64,000 nucleotides of DNA, from the NCBI GenBank assembly GCA_020249825.1, contig JADCEX010000073.1, forward strand, positions 1 to 64,000, written 5' to 3'. Under the pieces are notes generated by a model that saw nothing but the letters and a program-made list of their open reading frames with translations, was not told the origin of the DNA and made no database searches. Position numbers and translations under genes: made by a program. Positions within the stretch are counted from its first letter, which is position 1; each line of letters starts with the position of its first letter. This DNA is from Roseomonas sp. (GTDB taxonomy: Bacteria; Pseudomonadota; Alphaproteobacteria; Acetobacterales; Acetobacteraceae). This document shows positions 21,368 through 30,762 of this stretch, piece after piece.

Positions 21368-22126
21368 TTGACGATGATGTTACGCTCAACTGAGCGGTTC
21401 CTGCGGCGGGTGACTTGGTTGTCTCTTGGGTGGGATGGCGATGTGATCAATATCATCAGCGCAACGCGGCTTTCGCACGATGATTTCCTGGCTGAGGCGC
21501 CGCTTGGTGCTTCCTTGAAGCGGCTTGCCTTTGATAAGCGCATTCATGCGCGCATTGCGTTCGAAAACCGCACCAGCCTATCTGAGATTTACAATCTTTC
21601 CATTGACGCTCCTCAGGCGGCGGAGATTTTGGTCTTCATCCATGATGATGTCTGGATAGATGATTATTTTTTCGCGGATCGTATTATTGCTGGGCTGCAT
21701 AACCTCGATGTTCTGGGCATCGCTGGTAATCTCCGTCGCCTCCCGCGGCAGCCATCATGGTGCTTCACGGGGCAGATGAATGATAAGTTCATCTGGGATT
21801 TGCGCGAGAATCTTTCTGCTGCGGTGGCACATGGCACCGCCCCATTCGGCCGTGTCACCAATTACGGCTCTGTCCCGGCTCAATGTGAATTACTGGATGG
21901 TGTGTTGCTCGCGGCGCGGCGCGATAGCCTGCGCAGCAAGGGCGTACGCTTTGATCGGCGCTTTGATTTTCATTTTTATGATCTGGACTTCTGCCGCAGC
22001 GCGAGGGCTGCCGGATTAGTTTTGGGAACCGGCCCCGTAGCATTGACCCATCGGAGCCAGGACGCCTTTGGCTCAGCCGATTGGCAGCGTAATTACAGAA
22101 TTTATCTTGAAAAATGCGGTGAGTGA
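21368..22126 (+). CDS. Glycosyltransferase-like protein (GT-A/GT2-like fold)
   Basis: NRTSLSEIYNLSIDAPQAAEILVFIHDDVWIDDYFFADRI...FHFYDLDFCRSARAAGLVLG; typical GT2 'HDDV' and 'FDFYDLDFC' patterns; exact start uncertain. Confidence 0.7.
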   Translation: MTMMLRSTERFLRRVTWLSLGWDGDVINIISATRLSHDDFLAEAPLGASLKRLAFDKRIHARIAFENRTSLSEIYNLSIDAPQAAEILVFIHDDVWIDDYFFADRIIAGLHNLDVLGIAGNLRRLPRQPSWCFTGQMNDKFIWDLRENLSAAVAHGTAPFGRVTNYGSVPAQCELLDGVLLAARRDSLRSKGVRFDRRFDFHFYDLDFCRSARAAGLVLGTGPVALTHRSQDAFGSADWQRNYRIYLEKCGE

Positions 22127-22372
22127 GGTTTGTCTGTCCAAGCGTGGTGCGAGCCAGCGATATGGTTATGCAACGCGGCTTTTGGGTAGAAGCATCTATG
22201 TTGCCCAGATGTACCACCAAAGGTCCGATTCTGTGGCATCCTCACCGCCGGAAAAAGGTCAATATTGCCACGGCGGGCTGCCTTCCATAACCTTTCACGC
22301 CTTACGGCCAATTGACTGCGCTCAGACCAACCACGCATCGGTCCGAGACGAATTTGGGGGGGAAACGCCATC

Positions 22373-23251
22373 ATGAAGAACGCGCCAATCTCGCAAATCC
22401 CAGGTGTTTATCATCGCCGCGTTGGTGACATCATTGTCACCGCAATTAGCGATGGCTTCCTTGATGGCAATCTGGAGGTGCTGCGCAACATTTCCGAAGA
22501 TGAGGCGCGCCAGATCCTGACGGAAAATTTCCGCCCCGCACGGCGCACCGCGGTGAATGCCTTCCTGATCTGGTCGGCAGGGCGGCTGGCTTTGGTTGAA
22601 ACCGGCTGCGGCAATTACATGCAGCCAAGTTCAGGCAAGATCCTGACCAATCTGAGGGCGCTTGGCGTTGATCCCGCCGATATCGAAGTGGTGATGCTGA
22701 CCCATATGCACCCGGATCATTCGGCTGGCCTCACGGATATGACCACTGGCTTGCCGCATTACCCCAACGCCGAATTGGTCATGCATGAAAACGAACCGAA
22801 GCATTGGTTCGACGATGGCGCCATGGCCAAAGGCACTGACCGGGAAAAAAAGCTGTTTTTCCAAGCCGGGCGCGAACAGGTGCTGCCTTACAAGGATCGC
22901 TGGCGGCTGTTCCAGAAGGGCGAGGTATTTCCGGGTGTCACCGCCATGCCGTTCCATGGCCATACGCCGGGGCATTCCGGCTACTTGGTTTCATCAGGCC
23001 AGGATCAGCTGCTGATCTGGGGCGATATTGTCCATGTGCCGGAAGTGCAAACCGCGCGCCCGGAAGTCTGCATGGCTTTCGATACGGATGCGAAAGCGGC
23101 TGAAGCGATGCGTCAGCGGGTTTTCGATATGGTGGCGACGGATAGATTGCTGGTGACGGGCATGCATTTGCATTTTCCGGGCTTCGCGCATCTCACGCGG
23201 CGCGGCGGTGGCTATCAATTGATCCCGGCGGCCTGGGAACAGCAGCTTTGA
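22373..23251 (+). CDS. MBL-fold metallo-hydrolase
   Basis: LTHMHPDHSAGL (HxHxDH), PFHGHTPGHSGYLV, LLIWGDIVHVPEVQ. Confidence 0.88.
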   Translation: MKNAPISQIPGVYHRRVGDIIVTAISDGFLDGNLEVLRNISEDEARQILTENFRPARRTAVNAFLIWSAGRLALVETGCGNYMQPSSGKILTNLRALGVDPADIEVVMLTHMHPDHSAGLTDMTTGLPHYPNAELVMHENEPKHWFDDGAMAKGTDREKKLFFQAGREQVLPYKDRWRLFQKGEVFPGVTAMPFHGHTPGHSGYLVSSGQDQLLIWGDIVHVPEVQTARPEVCMAFDTDAKAAEAMRQRVFDMVATDRLLVTGMHLHFPGFAHLTRRGGGYQLIPAAWEQQL

Positions 23252-23265
23252 CAGGCGGGCTTGCC

Positions 23266-24126
23266 ATGAACGCAGCGGAAAATTTGCGGAAGCGATTGAA
23301 GGCCGGCGGCATCCTGGCAGCCCCAGGTGCGCCCGATAGCCTGAGCGCGCGGCTGATCGAACAAGCCGGGTTTGAAGCCATTTACATGACCGGCTTCGGC
23401 GCAACCGCCGTACGTTTGGGGCGGCCTGATATCGGACTGCTGACGCAAACGGAAATGACCACCCATGCGCGGGATATGGCGCGCGCGGTCAGCATTCCCA
23501 TCATCGCGGATGCGGATACAGGTTATGGCGGCCCCGCCAATATCGCCCGCACTGTCGAGGAATATACGCAGGCCGGCGTTGCCGCGATCCATCTGGAAGA
23601 CCAGGTGGCGCCCAAGCGCTGCGGCCAATTGGCCGGCATCAAATTGATTCCGGCGGAAGAAAACGTCCGACGGCTGAAATGCGCCATCGCGTCCCGCCCC
23701 GCGCAGGGGCCTCTGATCATTGGGCGCACCGATGCGATGCCGGCGATTGGCCCGGAAGAAGCGGTGCGCCGCGCGCTGATGTATCAGGATGCTGGCGTTG
23801 ATCTGGTGTTCGTTGATGGCATCAAGAAACTATCTGAGGTTGAGATTGTGGCGCGCCAGGTGCCTGGCCCCAAGGTGGTGAGCATTGTGGATGGTAATGA
23901 AACCGTCGCACTTACGGCGCGCGATCTTGAACAAATGGGTTTTGCTGTCGTTTTCTATGCGGTGACAGCGCTGTTTTCGGCGGCGAAGGCGATGGCTGAT
24001 GCGCTGGCCATACTCAAGCGTGATGGCACGCCGGCCCAGGCCACGCATGGCATGATGAGCTATGCTGAATTCAGCGCTTTGGTTGATTTGCCGCGCTTTC
24101 AGGCGCTTGATGAAACCTATGGCTAA
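23266..24126 (+). CDS. Isocitrate lyase/PEP mutase superfamily protein (C-C lyase-like)
   Basis: IIADADTGYGGPANIARTVEEYTQAGVAAIHLEDQVAPKRCG; KRCG motif favours lyase over PEP mutase; TTG 23248 is an alternative start. Confidence 0.88.
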   Translation: MNAAENLRKRLKAGGILAAPGAPDSLSARLIEQAGFEAIYMTGFGATAVRLGRPDIGLLTQTEMTTHARDMARAVSIPIIADADTGYGGPANIARTVEEYTQAGVAAIHLEDQVAPKRCGQLAGIKLIPAEENVRRLKCAIASRPAQGPLIIGRTDAMPAIGPEEAVRRALMYQDAGVDLVFVDGIKKLSEVEIVARQVPGPKVVSIVDGNETVALTARDLEQMGFAVVFYAVTALFSAAKAMADALAILKRDGTPAQATHGMMSYAEFSALVDLPRFQALDETYG

Positions 24127-24154
24127 CCAGCGTCAGGGGAAAAGGATCACAATC

Positions 24155-25015
24155 ATGCAATTCGGTCGTTTGGGCGTTTGGTGTTCCACAGATCGGCTGG
24201 ATGCGGCGGCGCTGCGCGCCTTGCTGAACCGCGTGGAGGGCCTTGGCTATGGCAGCTTCTGGTATCCGGAATCGCGCGGCTATGAATCCATGGCGCTGGC
24301 GGGGTTTCTGTTGGCGAATAGCAAGAAGCTCGTCATCGGCAGTTCGATTGCCAATATCTACGCGCGTGATGCCTTTACCGCGCGCCGCGGTCTCGCCACG
24401 CTAAATGCGCTGCATGAAGGGCGCTTCGCGCTTGGGCTTGGTGTCAGCCATATCCCGATGGTGGAAGGCTTGCGTGGCCATCGCTACGAAAAACCCATTC
24501 CTGCCATGCGCGGCTATTTGGATGGCTTGCGCAAGGCTGGTGGTGATGTGCTGGAAGGCCCGGTGCTTCTGGCAGCCCTTGGGCCGAAAATGCTGGCACT
24601 TTCGGGCAGCGCGGCGGATGGCGCCGTGCCTTACAACGTAACACCGGAACACACCGCGCAGGCCGCGGCCATTCTTGGGGCGGGCAAGGTGTTGGCGGTT
24701 GAACAGAAGGTTTGCATTGAAACCGATCCGGTCCGCGCCCGTGCTCTCGGACGGCGAGAGCTTGCCCGTTATATGGCGTTGCCGAATTACGTGAATAATT
24801 GGCTGCGGCTTGGTTTCAGCGAAGCGGAACTCGCCAATGGCGGCAGTGATCGCTTCATTGATGCCATGGTGCTGCATGGAGATGCCGCCAGCGTAAAGGC
24901 AGGCTTGCGCGCTCATTTCACCGCTGGTGCAACGCATGTCTGCATCCAGCCGGTGACGGATGATGGCGATACCGTGCATCGGGACGCCATGCTTGCCACG
25001 CTGGCGGATACGTGA
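24155..25015 (+). CDS. LLM class F420-dependent oxidoreductase (TIGR03620-like)
   Basis: [99 protein letters not shown]. Confidence 0.82.
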   Translation: MQFGRLGVWCSTDRLDAAALRALLNRVEGLGYGSFWYPESRGYESMALAGFLLANSKKLVIGSSIANIYARDAFTARRGLATLNALHEGRFALGLGVSHIPMVEGLRGHRYEKPIPAMRGYLDGLRKAGGDVLEGPVLLAALGPKMLALSGSAADGAVPYNVTPEHTAQAAAILGAGKVLAVEQKVCIETDPVRARALGRRELARYMALPNYVNNWLRLGFSEAELANGGSDRFIDAMVLHGDAASVKAGLRAHFTAGATHVCIQPVTDDGDTVHRDAMLATLADT

Positions 25016-26025
25016 TGGCCATGTTGAAGCTTGGTTATAAGGCATCCGCCGAACAATTCGCGCCAGCGAAATTGCTGGAATTTGGCGTGCTGGCCGAAGA
25101 AGTTGGCTTTGATAGCTGCTTCATCTCAGATCACTTTCAGCCTTGGAAGCACACGGACGGGCACGCGCCAAATTCGCTTGTATGGCTTGGCGCGCTTGGG
25201 GCGCGGACACGGCGCATGGTGATCGGCACCAGCGTGCTGACGCCAACTTTTCGCTACCATCCTTCCATCGTGGCGCAGGCTTTTGGGACGTTGGGTTCCA
25301 TGTTTCCTGGCCGCGTCATTCTTGGCATCGGCACCGGTGAGGGGCTGAATGAAGTGCCTTCCACCGGCCAGCCCTGGCCTGAATTCAAGGAACGCTTCGC
25401 CCGCCTGCGCGAAGCCGTGCAATTGATGCGCAAGCTTTGGGCCGAAGAACGCGTGAGCTTCGAAGGTCAGTACTACCGCACCGAACACGCCACGATTTAT
25501 GATCGGCCTGCGATTCCTGTGCCGATTTATGTCGCCGCTGCCGGCGCCATGGTCGCGAAATATGCTGGCCGCGCCGGTGATGGCTTTATCTGTACCAGCG
25601 GCAAGAAGCCTGAGCTTTATACCGAAACCTTGCTGCCGAATGTGGTTGAAGGGCTGGAAGCCGCCAGCGCGCCGAAGCCCGATTATGGTCGCATGATTGA
25701 GGTGAAGGTTTCCTTCGATACGGATAAGCAGCGCGCCTTGGAAGATACGCGCCATTGGGCGGCATTAGCACTTTCGCCAGAAGAAAAAATGTCGGTAGAA
25801 GACCCGGTGGAAATGGAACGCCTGGCCGATGCACTACCGGTCGAGCGCGCCGCCAGCCGTTGGATTGTCTCCAATGATCCGGAAGAGCATGTGGAACGCA
25901 TCGGATATTATGTCGGACTCGGCTTCCGCCATTTGGTGTTTCATGCGCCGGGACCAGATCAGGCGCGGTTTCTGCGGCTTTATGGGGAGCAGGTGCTGCC
26001 AATGTTGCGCCGCCGCTTCGCTTGA
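25015..26025 (+). CDS. fgd: F420-dependent glucose-6-phosphate dehydrogenase family protein (FGD-like)
   Basis: [52 protein letters not shown]...[43 protein letters not shown]...[17 protein letters not shown] closely resembles mycobacterial FGD1 as I recall it; GTG 25012 or ATG 25021 are alternative starts. Confidence 0.82.
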   Translation: MAMLKLGYKASAEQFAPAKLLEFGVLAEEVGFDSCFISDHFQPWKHTDGHAPNSLVWLGALGARTRRMVIGTSVLTPTFRYHPSIVAQAFGTLGSMFPGRVILGIGTGEGLNEVPSTGQPWPEFKERFARLREAVQLMRKLWAEERVSFEGQYYRTEHATIYDRPAIPVPIYVAAAGAMVAKYAGRAGDGFICTSGKKPELYTETLLPNVVEGLEAASAPKPDYGRMIEVKVSFDTDKQRALEDTRHWAALALSPEEKMSVEDPVEMERLADALPVERAASRWIVSNDPEEHVERIGYYVGLGFRHLVFHAPGPDQARFLRLYGEQVLPMLRRRFA

Positions 26026-26762
26026 AAGCCGGGCTGCAGCTTTTTGCGCTGCCTGGCCTGCCCATGGTGCAGGCGGGGGATGATCTTGCGGCGTTGCTTT
26101 TGGCGTCTATGGCGAGCACTGGCTTGGCGCCAGAACCGGGTGATGTGCTGGCCATTGCACAGAAAATCGTGAGCAAGGCGGAAGGGCGGAGCGTCGCCTT
26201 GGCATCTGTAGAACCTTCCCAAACCGCGCGAGATTTGGCTGACCAAACCGGCAAGGATGCGCGTTTGGTCGAATTGATCCTTTCGGAATCAGAACACGTG
26301 GTGCGCGCGCGACCCAACCTGATCATTGTCAAGCATCGGCTTGGTTTTGTGATGGCGAATGCCGGCATTGATCAATCCAATGTTGGTGACGATGGCCATG
26401 CGCTGCTTTTGCCGCGCGATCCTGATGCCAGTGCGGCAGCGCTTTCCGCGCGGCTTAGCCTGCCCGTGGTGATCACGGATAGTTTTGGTCGCGCTTGGCG
26501 ACGTGGCACGGTGGGGGTTGCGATTGGCGCGGCGGGCCTGCCGGCACTGCGGGATTTGCGTGGCCTGCCGGATTTGTTTGGCCGCACCTTGATGGTCAGC
26601 ATCACGGGCTTTGCCGATGAAATCGCCGCCGCAGCGGGGTTGTTGATGGGGCAGGGCGCTGAGGGTCAGCCGGCCGTGTTGCTCCGCGGGCTGTCCTGGT
26701 CTGGCGCTGTGAATCCCGCCGCCGAATTGCTGCGCCCCGCGCAGGAGGATCTTTTCCAGTGA
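26022..26762 (+). CDS. cofE: Coenzyme F420-0:L-glutamate ligase
   Basis: [20 protein letters not shown]...[17 protein letters not shown]...[36 protein letters not shown] start overlapping fgd stop; no C-terminal nitroreductase domain (246 aa). Confidence 0.93.
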   Translation: MKAGLQLFALPGLPMVQAGDDLAALLLASMASTGLAPEPGDVLAIAQKIVSKAEGRSVALASVEPSQTARDLADQTGKDARLVELILSESEHVVRARPNLIIVKHRLGFVMANAGIDQSNVGDDGHALLLPRDPDASAAALSARLSLPVVITDSFGRAWRRGTVGVAIGAAGLPALRDLRGLPDLFGRTLMVSITGFADEIAAAAGLLMGQGAEGQPAVLLRGLSWSGAVNPAAELLRPAQEDLFQ

Positions 26763-27679
26763 TCATCGCGCTTTCCGGCGGCATTGGTGGGGCGAAGCTG
26801 GCGCTTGGACTCTCACACGTATTGCCGCCAGAGGAATTACTTGTCATCGCCAATACCGGCGATGATTTCGAACATTACGGGCTCACGATTTGTCCTGATA
26901 CGGATACCTTGCTCTATACCTTGGCGGGGCTGGATAATCCGCAGCTTGGCTGGGGGCGCGCGGATGAAAGCTGGGCTTTCATGGAAACGCTCGCTTCGCT
27001 TGGCGGGCAAGAATGGTTTCGGCTTGGTGATCGCGATTTGGCGCTGCATATAATGCGCAGCCACCGATTGCGTGCTGGTGAAAAGCTGTCTGAGATTACG
27101 GATGATTTCCGTCGGCATTATGGCATTGGCCCGCGTATTCTGCCGATGACTGATGATCCCGTGCGTACACAAATCAGCACGGACCATGGCTGGCTTGACT
27201 TCCAGGATTGGTTTGTGCGGCTGCGTGCTGAACCTTTGGCGCGGGCGGTGAAATTCGCGGGCGATGAACAAGCGCGCCCGCAGCCGGTGTTGCTTGAAGC
27301 GCTGCGCGCAGAGCCGCGCGGCATTGTGATTTGCCCGAGCAATCCCTTCATCAGTATCGAACCCATCCTGGCCGTGCCGGGTTTGCGCGATGCCATCGCC
27401 GCATCAGGCGCGCCGGTGGTGGCCGTGTCGCCCATCATTGCGGGGCAGGCGGTGAAGGGGCCAACGGCGCGCATGTTTGAGGCCCTTGGCGTCACGCCAA
27501 GTGCCGCTGCTGTTGCCGCACGCTATGGCGATTTGCTGGATGGTTTCGTGATGGAACACGGCGATGATGGTGAAGGCATCACGCCGCGTGTGTTTCATGC
27601 GGCGACATTGATGCGCAACCTGGCCGACAAAACCGCCCTCGCGCGGCAGGTGCTGGCGGCGATTGAAGCACTCAGATGA
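26759..27679 (+). CDS. cofD: 2-phospho-L-lactate transferase
   Basis: [59 protein letters not shown] start, 4-nt overlap with cofE. Confidence 0.95.
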   Translation: MIIALSGGIGGAKLALGLSHVLPPEELLVIANTGDDFEHYGLTICPDTDTLLYTLAGLDNPQLGWGRADESWAFMETLASLGGQEWFRLGDRDLALHIMRSHRLRAGEKLSEITDDFRRHYGIGPRILPMTDDPVRTQISTDHGWLDFQDWFVRLRAEPLARAVKFAGDEQARPQPVLLEALRAEPRGIVICPSNPFISIEPILAVPGLRDAIAASGAPVVAVSPIIAGQAVKGPTARMFEALGVTPSAAAVAARYGDLLDGFVMEHGDDGEGITPRVFHAATLMRNLADKTALARQVLAAIEALR

Positions 27680-28335
27680 AGCCCTGGGCCATTCTGCCGG
27701 TGAAGGAAATGGCGGGCGCAAAACAGCGCCTGGCGCCTTTGCTGTCACTGGAAGAACGCATTGCGCTGATGCAGGTGATGTTGCGCGATGTGCTGGCGGC
27801 GCTATCGGCAGCGCAAGGCTTGGCTGGCATTGCGCTGGTGACGCTTGATCCTTGGGCGGAAGCGTTGGCACGGGAGCACGGCGCGCGGATCATCACGGAA
27901 GGCGCGCGGGAAGGCCACACCGGCGCCGTTGTCGCCGCCGCGGCGGCGTTGCAGGCGGAAGGTGTGGCGAGCATCTTGACTCTGCCCGGCGATATTCCCG
28001 CCGCCAAACCTATCGAAATCGAAGCTCTAATCGCTGCGGCAAGTGCCCCGCCCGCCTTCATCATCGCGCCCGCGCATGATGAACAAGGCTCCAACGCCAT
28101 TCTGATGTCACCACCCAATGCGGCTAAGCTGCGCTTCGGTGAAGACAGCTATTTCCCGCATCTGGCGGCGGCACGTGCGGCGGGAATCTCTCCGCAGATT
28201 CTGCACCTTCCGGGCATTGCCATGGATATTGATCACCCCGCCGATATCGCGCGCTTCGCCAGTATTCCGGAAGCCCAATCCACGCAAACCATGACTTGGT
28301 TGCAGCAAAACGGCACTCTTGGCCGACTAGCCTAA
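27676..28335 (+). CDS. cofC: 2-phospho-L-lactate (or PEP/3-PG) guanylyltransferase
   Basis: MKPWAILPVKEMAGAKQRLAPLLSLEERIALMQVMLRDVLAALSAA...LTLPGDIPAAKPIEIEALIAAA. Confidence 0.93.
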   Translation: MKPWAILPVKEMAGAKQRLAPLLSLEERIALMQVMLRDVLAALSAAQGLAGIALVTLDPWAEALAREHGARIITEGAREGHTGAVVAAAAALQAEGVASILTLPGDIPAAKPIEIEALIAAASAPPAFIIAPAHDEQGSNAILMSPPNAAKLRFGEDSYFPHLAAARAAGISPQILHLPGIAMDIDHPADIARFASIPEAQSTQTMTWLQQNGTLGRLA

Positions 28336-30692
28336 TCGCCCGCCAATAAAACACGCTTGCGCGGTGCGGTCTGCACCATGGGCGCAAGGGGCGCCGCAAT
28401 GCGCGAAGTCTGTTCGCGCTCACGCGCAACGGCACCATAGGTTGTGCTGCGCTGCATCGGATGCCGCCCGATGGAAAGGATCAGGCGTTCCATCGCCTCT
28501 GGCGGGAATTCCTGGCCGTGTTCCGTGCCGGCGGCGCGGCTGATGCTTTCATTCATCAGCGTGCCGCCCAGATCATTTGCCCCCGCTTGCAAAGCCATCG
28601 CCGCACCTTCGGGGCCCATCTTCACCCAGCTTGTCTGGATATTCGTGAAATGCGGGTACAGCACTAGCCGCGCAACACTGTGCATCAGCAGCGCCTCACG
28701 AAAGCTTGGGCCGCGGCGCGCCAGGCCGCGTAGATACATGGGCGCTTCCATATGCACGAAGGGCAGAGGCACAAATTCGGTAAAGCCGCCGGTTTCCGCT
28801 TGCAGATCGCGCAGCACCAATAAATGTCGCGCCCAATGCAAGGGCGCTTCCACATGGCCGAACATGATGGTGGCGGTGCTGCGCAGACCAAGCCCATGCG
28901 CGGCGCGCATCACTGCCTGCCATTCGGCCGTGTTCACCTTGTCCGGGCAGATGATGGCGCGCACCTCATCATCCAGAATCTCTGCTGCCGTACCGGGCAA
29001 AGTGCCAAGCCCAGCATCGCGCAAACGGGCAAGAAAATCGGTCAGCGAAAGCCCAAGCGTGTGCGCGCCCTGATGGATTTCAAGCGCGGAAAAGGCATGG
29101 ATATGCATCCCCGGCACGGCTTGCTTGATCGCGCGGCAAATCGCTTCATAGGTCGCGCCGGTATAGTCCGGGTGGATGCCGCCTTGCAGGCAGACTTCGG
29201 TGGCACCGCGCGCCCAGGCTTCCTTGGCGCGGCGGGTGATTTCTGCATGGTCAAGATCATAGGCCGGTCCTCGCAAGGCTTCATGAGCCTTGCCTTTGCT
29301 GAAGGCGCAGAAGCTGCAACGATAGGTGCAGATATTCGTGTAATTGATGTTCCGATTGACGACATAGCGCACGGTGTCGCCCGCGACCGCTTGGCGCAGC
29401 GCATCGGCAGCGCCCATCACATGCGCCTGATCCGCATCGCGCGCAGCAAATAGCGTTTCAATCGCGGGCGTATCGAGCCTTTCGCCCTGCGCGGCGCGTT
29501 CCACCAGCCCTGCAAGTGCCGCATCCGCTGCGTTCAATAGCGGCGCCGCAATACGCGGCAGAGTCAGCGCACCAGGCGACCAATCATCACCGCGCGCAAA
29601 GCCTGCCGCGTCACTCGCGCGCAGCAGTGCCGTTGCGATGCGCGGCGCAAACCATTCACGCGGCGCGCGCAAATAGGCCGGATAGGCCGGCAGGCGCTGC
29701 ACCAGCACCTTTCCCATTTCCGCTGTTTTTTCGGCAAGCGTTGCAATAGCGGGCCAGGGCGCTTCTGGATTCACATGATCCGGCGTCACCGGCGAAATGC
29801 CGCCCCAATCATTGATGCCGGCCGCGATCAAGCGCGGATACGTGCCAGGCGAAAGATTGGGCGGCGCCTGGATATTCGCCTCTGCTCCCAGAATGATTCG
29901 CGCTGAGGCAATGGTCCAAAGCAAATCATCCAAATCGGGCTCATCCGCATCGGCACGCTTGGTGCGCGGCTTGGCGCGGAAATTCTGAATGATGACTTCC
30001 TGCACATGCCCATAACGTGCGTGGCTTTGAGCAATGGCGCGCAGGGCTTCCAGGCGTTCCGCGCGGGTTTCACCGATGCCAATCAGAATACCGGTGGTGA
30101 AGGGGATGCGCGCCTCACCTGCCTGGTTCAGCACCTTAAGCCTGACAGCCGGGTGCTTGTCCGGGCTGCCATGATGCACACCACCTGGCGCACAAAGCCT
30201 TTCGCTGGTGCTTTCCAGCATGATGCCTTGGCTCGCGGTCACATCGCGCAGCGCCAGCAACTCTGCCCTATCCATCACGCCGGGATTGGCATGGGGCAGA
30301 AGCCCTGTTTCGCGCAGCACCAGATCGCACATCGCCACCAGATATTCGATGGTGGAAGCATGGCCCATTTCAGCCAAAGCTTCGCGCGCCTGACGCCAGC
30401 GCAATTCAGGCTTATCGCCCAGCGTAAACAGCGCTTCCGTGCACCCGGCCTTGGCGCCAGCGCGCGCAATCGCAAGCACTTTCTCGGGTGAGAGATACGC
30501 CGCCTGCCCGGCACGCGGTTTTTCGGCAAAGGTGCAGTAATGGCAGACATCGCGGCAGAGCTTGGTCAGCGGAATGAAGACCTTGCGCGAATAGGACAGC
30601 ACGCGCCCATGCCCGGCATCGCGCAAAGCCGCGGCTTCTTCCATCAATTCCGCCAGTGGCGTTCGTTCCAGCCTGTCCAGCACCCTTGCCAT
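28332..30692 (-). CDS. fbiC: 7,8-didemethyl-8-hydroxy-5-deazariboflavin (FO) synthase, CofG-CofH fusion
   Basis: Two radical-SAM CxxxCxxC motifs: LCRDVCHYCTFAEKP (CofG half) and CTYRCSFCAFSKGK (CofH half); start refined from 30848. Confidence 0.95.
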   Translation of the reverse strand: MARVLDRLERTPLAELMEEAAALRDAGHGRVLSYSRKVFIPLTKLCRDVCHYCTFAEKPRAGQAAYLSPEKVLAIARAGAKAGCTEALFTLGDKPELRWRQAREALAEMGHASTIEYLVAMCDLVLRETGLLPHANPGVMDRAELLALRDVTASQGIMLESTSERLCAPGGVHHGSPDKHPAVRLKVLNQAGEARIPFTTGILIGIGETRAERLEALRAIAQSHARYGHVQEVIIQNFRAKPRTKRADADEPDLDDLLWTIASARIILGAEANIQAPPNLSPGTYPRLIAAGINDWGGISPVTPDHVNPEAPWPAIATLAEKTAEMGKVLVQRLPAYPAYLRAPREWFAPRIATALLRASDAAGFARGDDWSPGALTLPRIAAPLLNAADAALAGLVERAAQGERLDTPAIETLFAARDADQAHVMGAADALRQAVAGDTVRYVVNRNINYTNICTYRCSFCAFSKGKAHEALRGPAYDLDHAEITRRAKEAWARGATEVCLQGGIHPDYTGATYEAICRAIKQAVPGMHIHAFSALEIHQGAHTLGLSLTDFLARLRDAGLGTLPGTAAEILDDEVRAIICPDKVNTAEWQAVMRAAHGLGLRSTATIMFGHVEAPLHWARHLLVLRDLQAETGGFTEFVPLPFVHMEAPMYLRGLARRGPSFREALLMHSVARLVLYPHFTNIQTSWVKMGPEGAAMALQAGANDLGGTLMNESISRAAGTEHGQEFPPEAMERLILSIGRHPMQRSTTYGAVAREREQTSRIAAPLAPMVQTAPRKRVLLAGD

Positions 30693-30762
30693 CCTCCTTC
30701 CCCTGGCCCCATCGTGTGGGAAGGCCGCGCCAGATGCAATGCGCGGGGATGGGAGGCCCAAA

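Noticed and set aside
22068-22376. 102-aa + strand ORF between the glycosyltransferase and MBL hydrolase
   Set aside because: Overlaps the glycosyltransferase end in another frame, no recognisable features, composition not convincingly coding.
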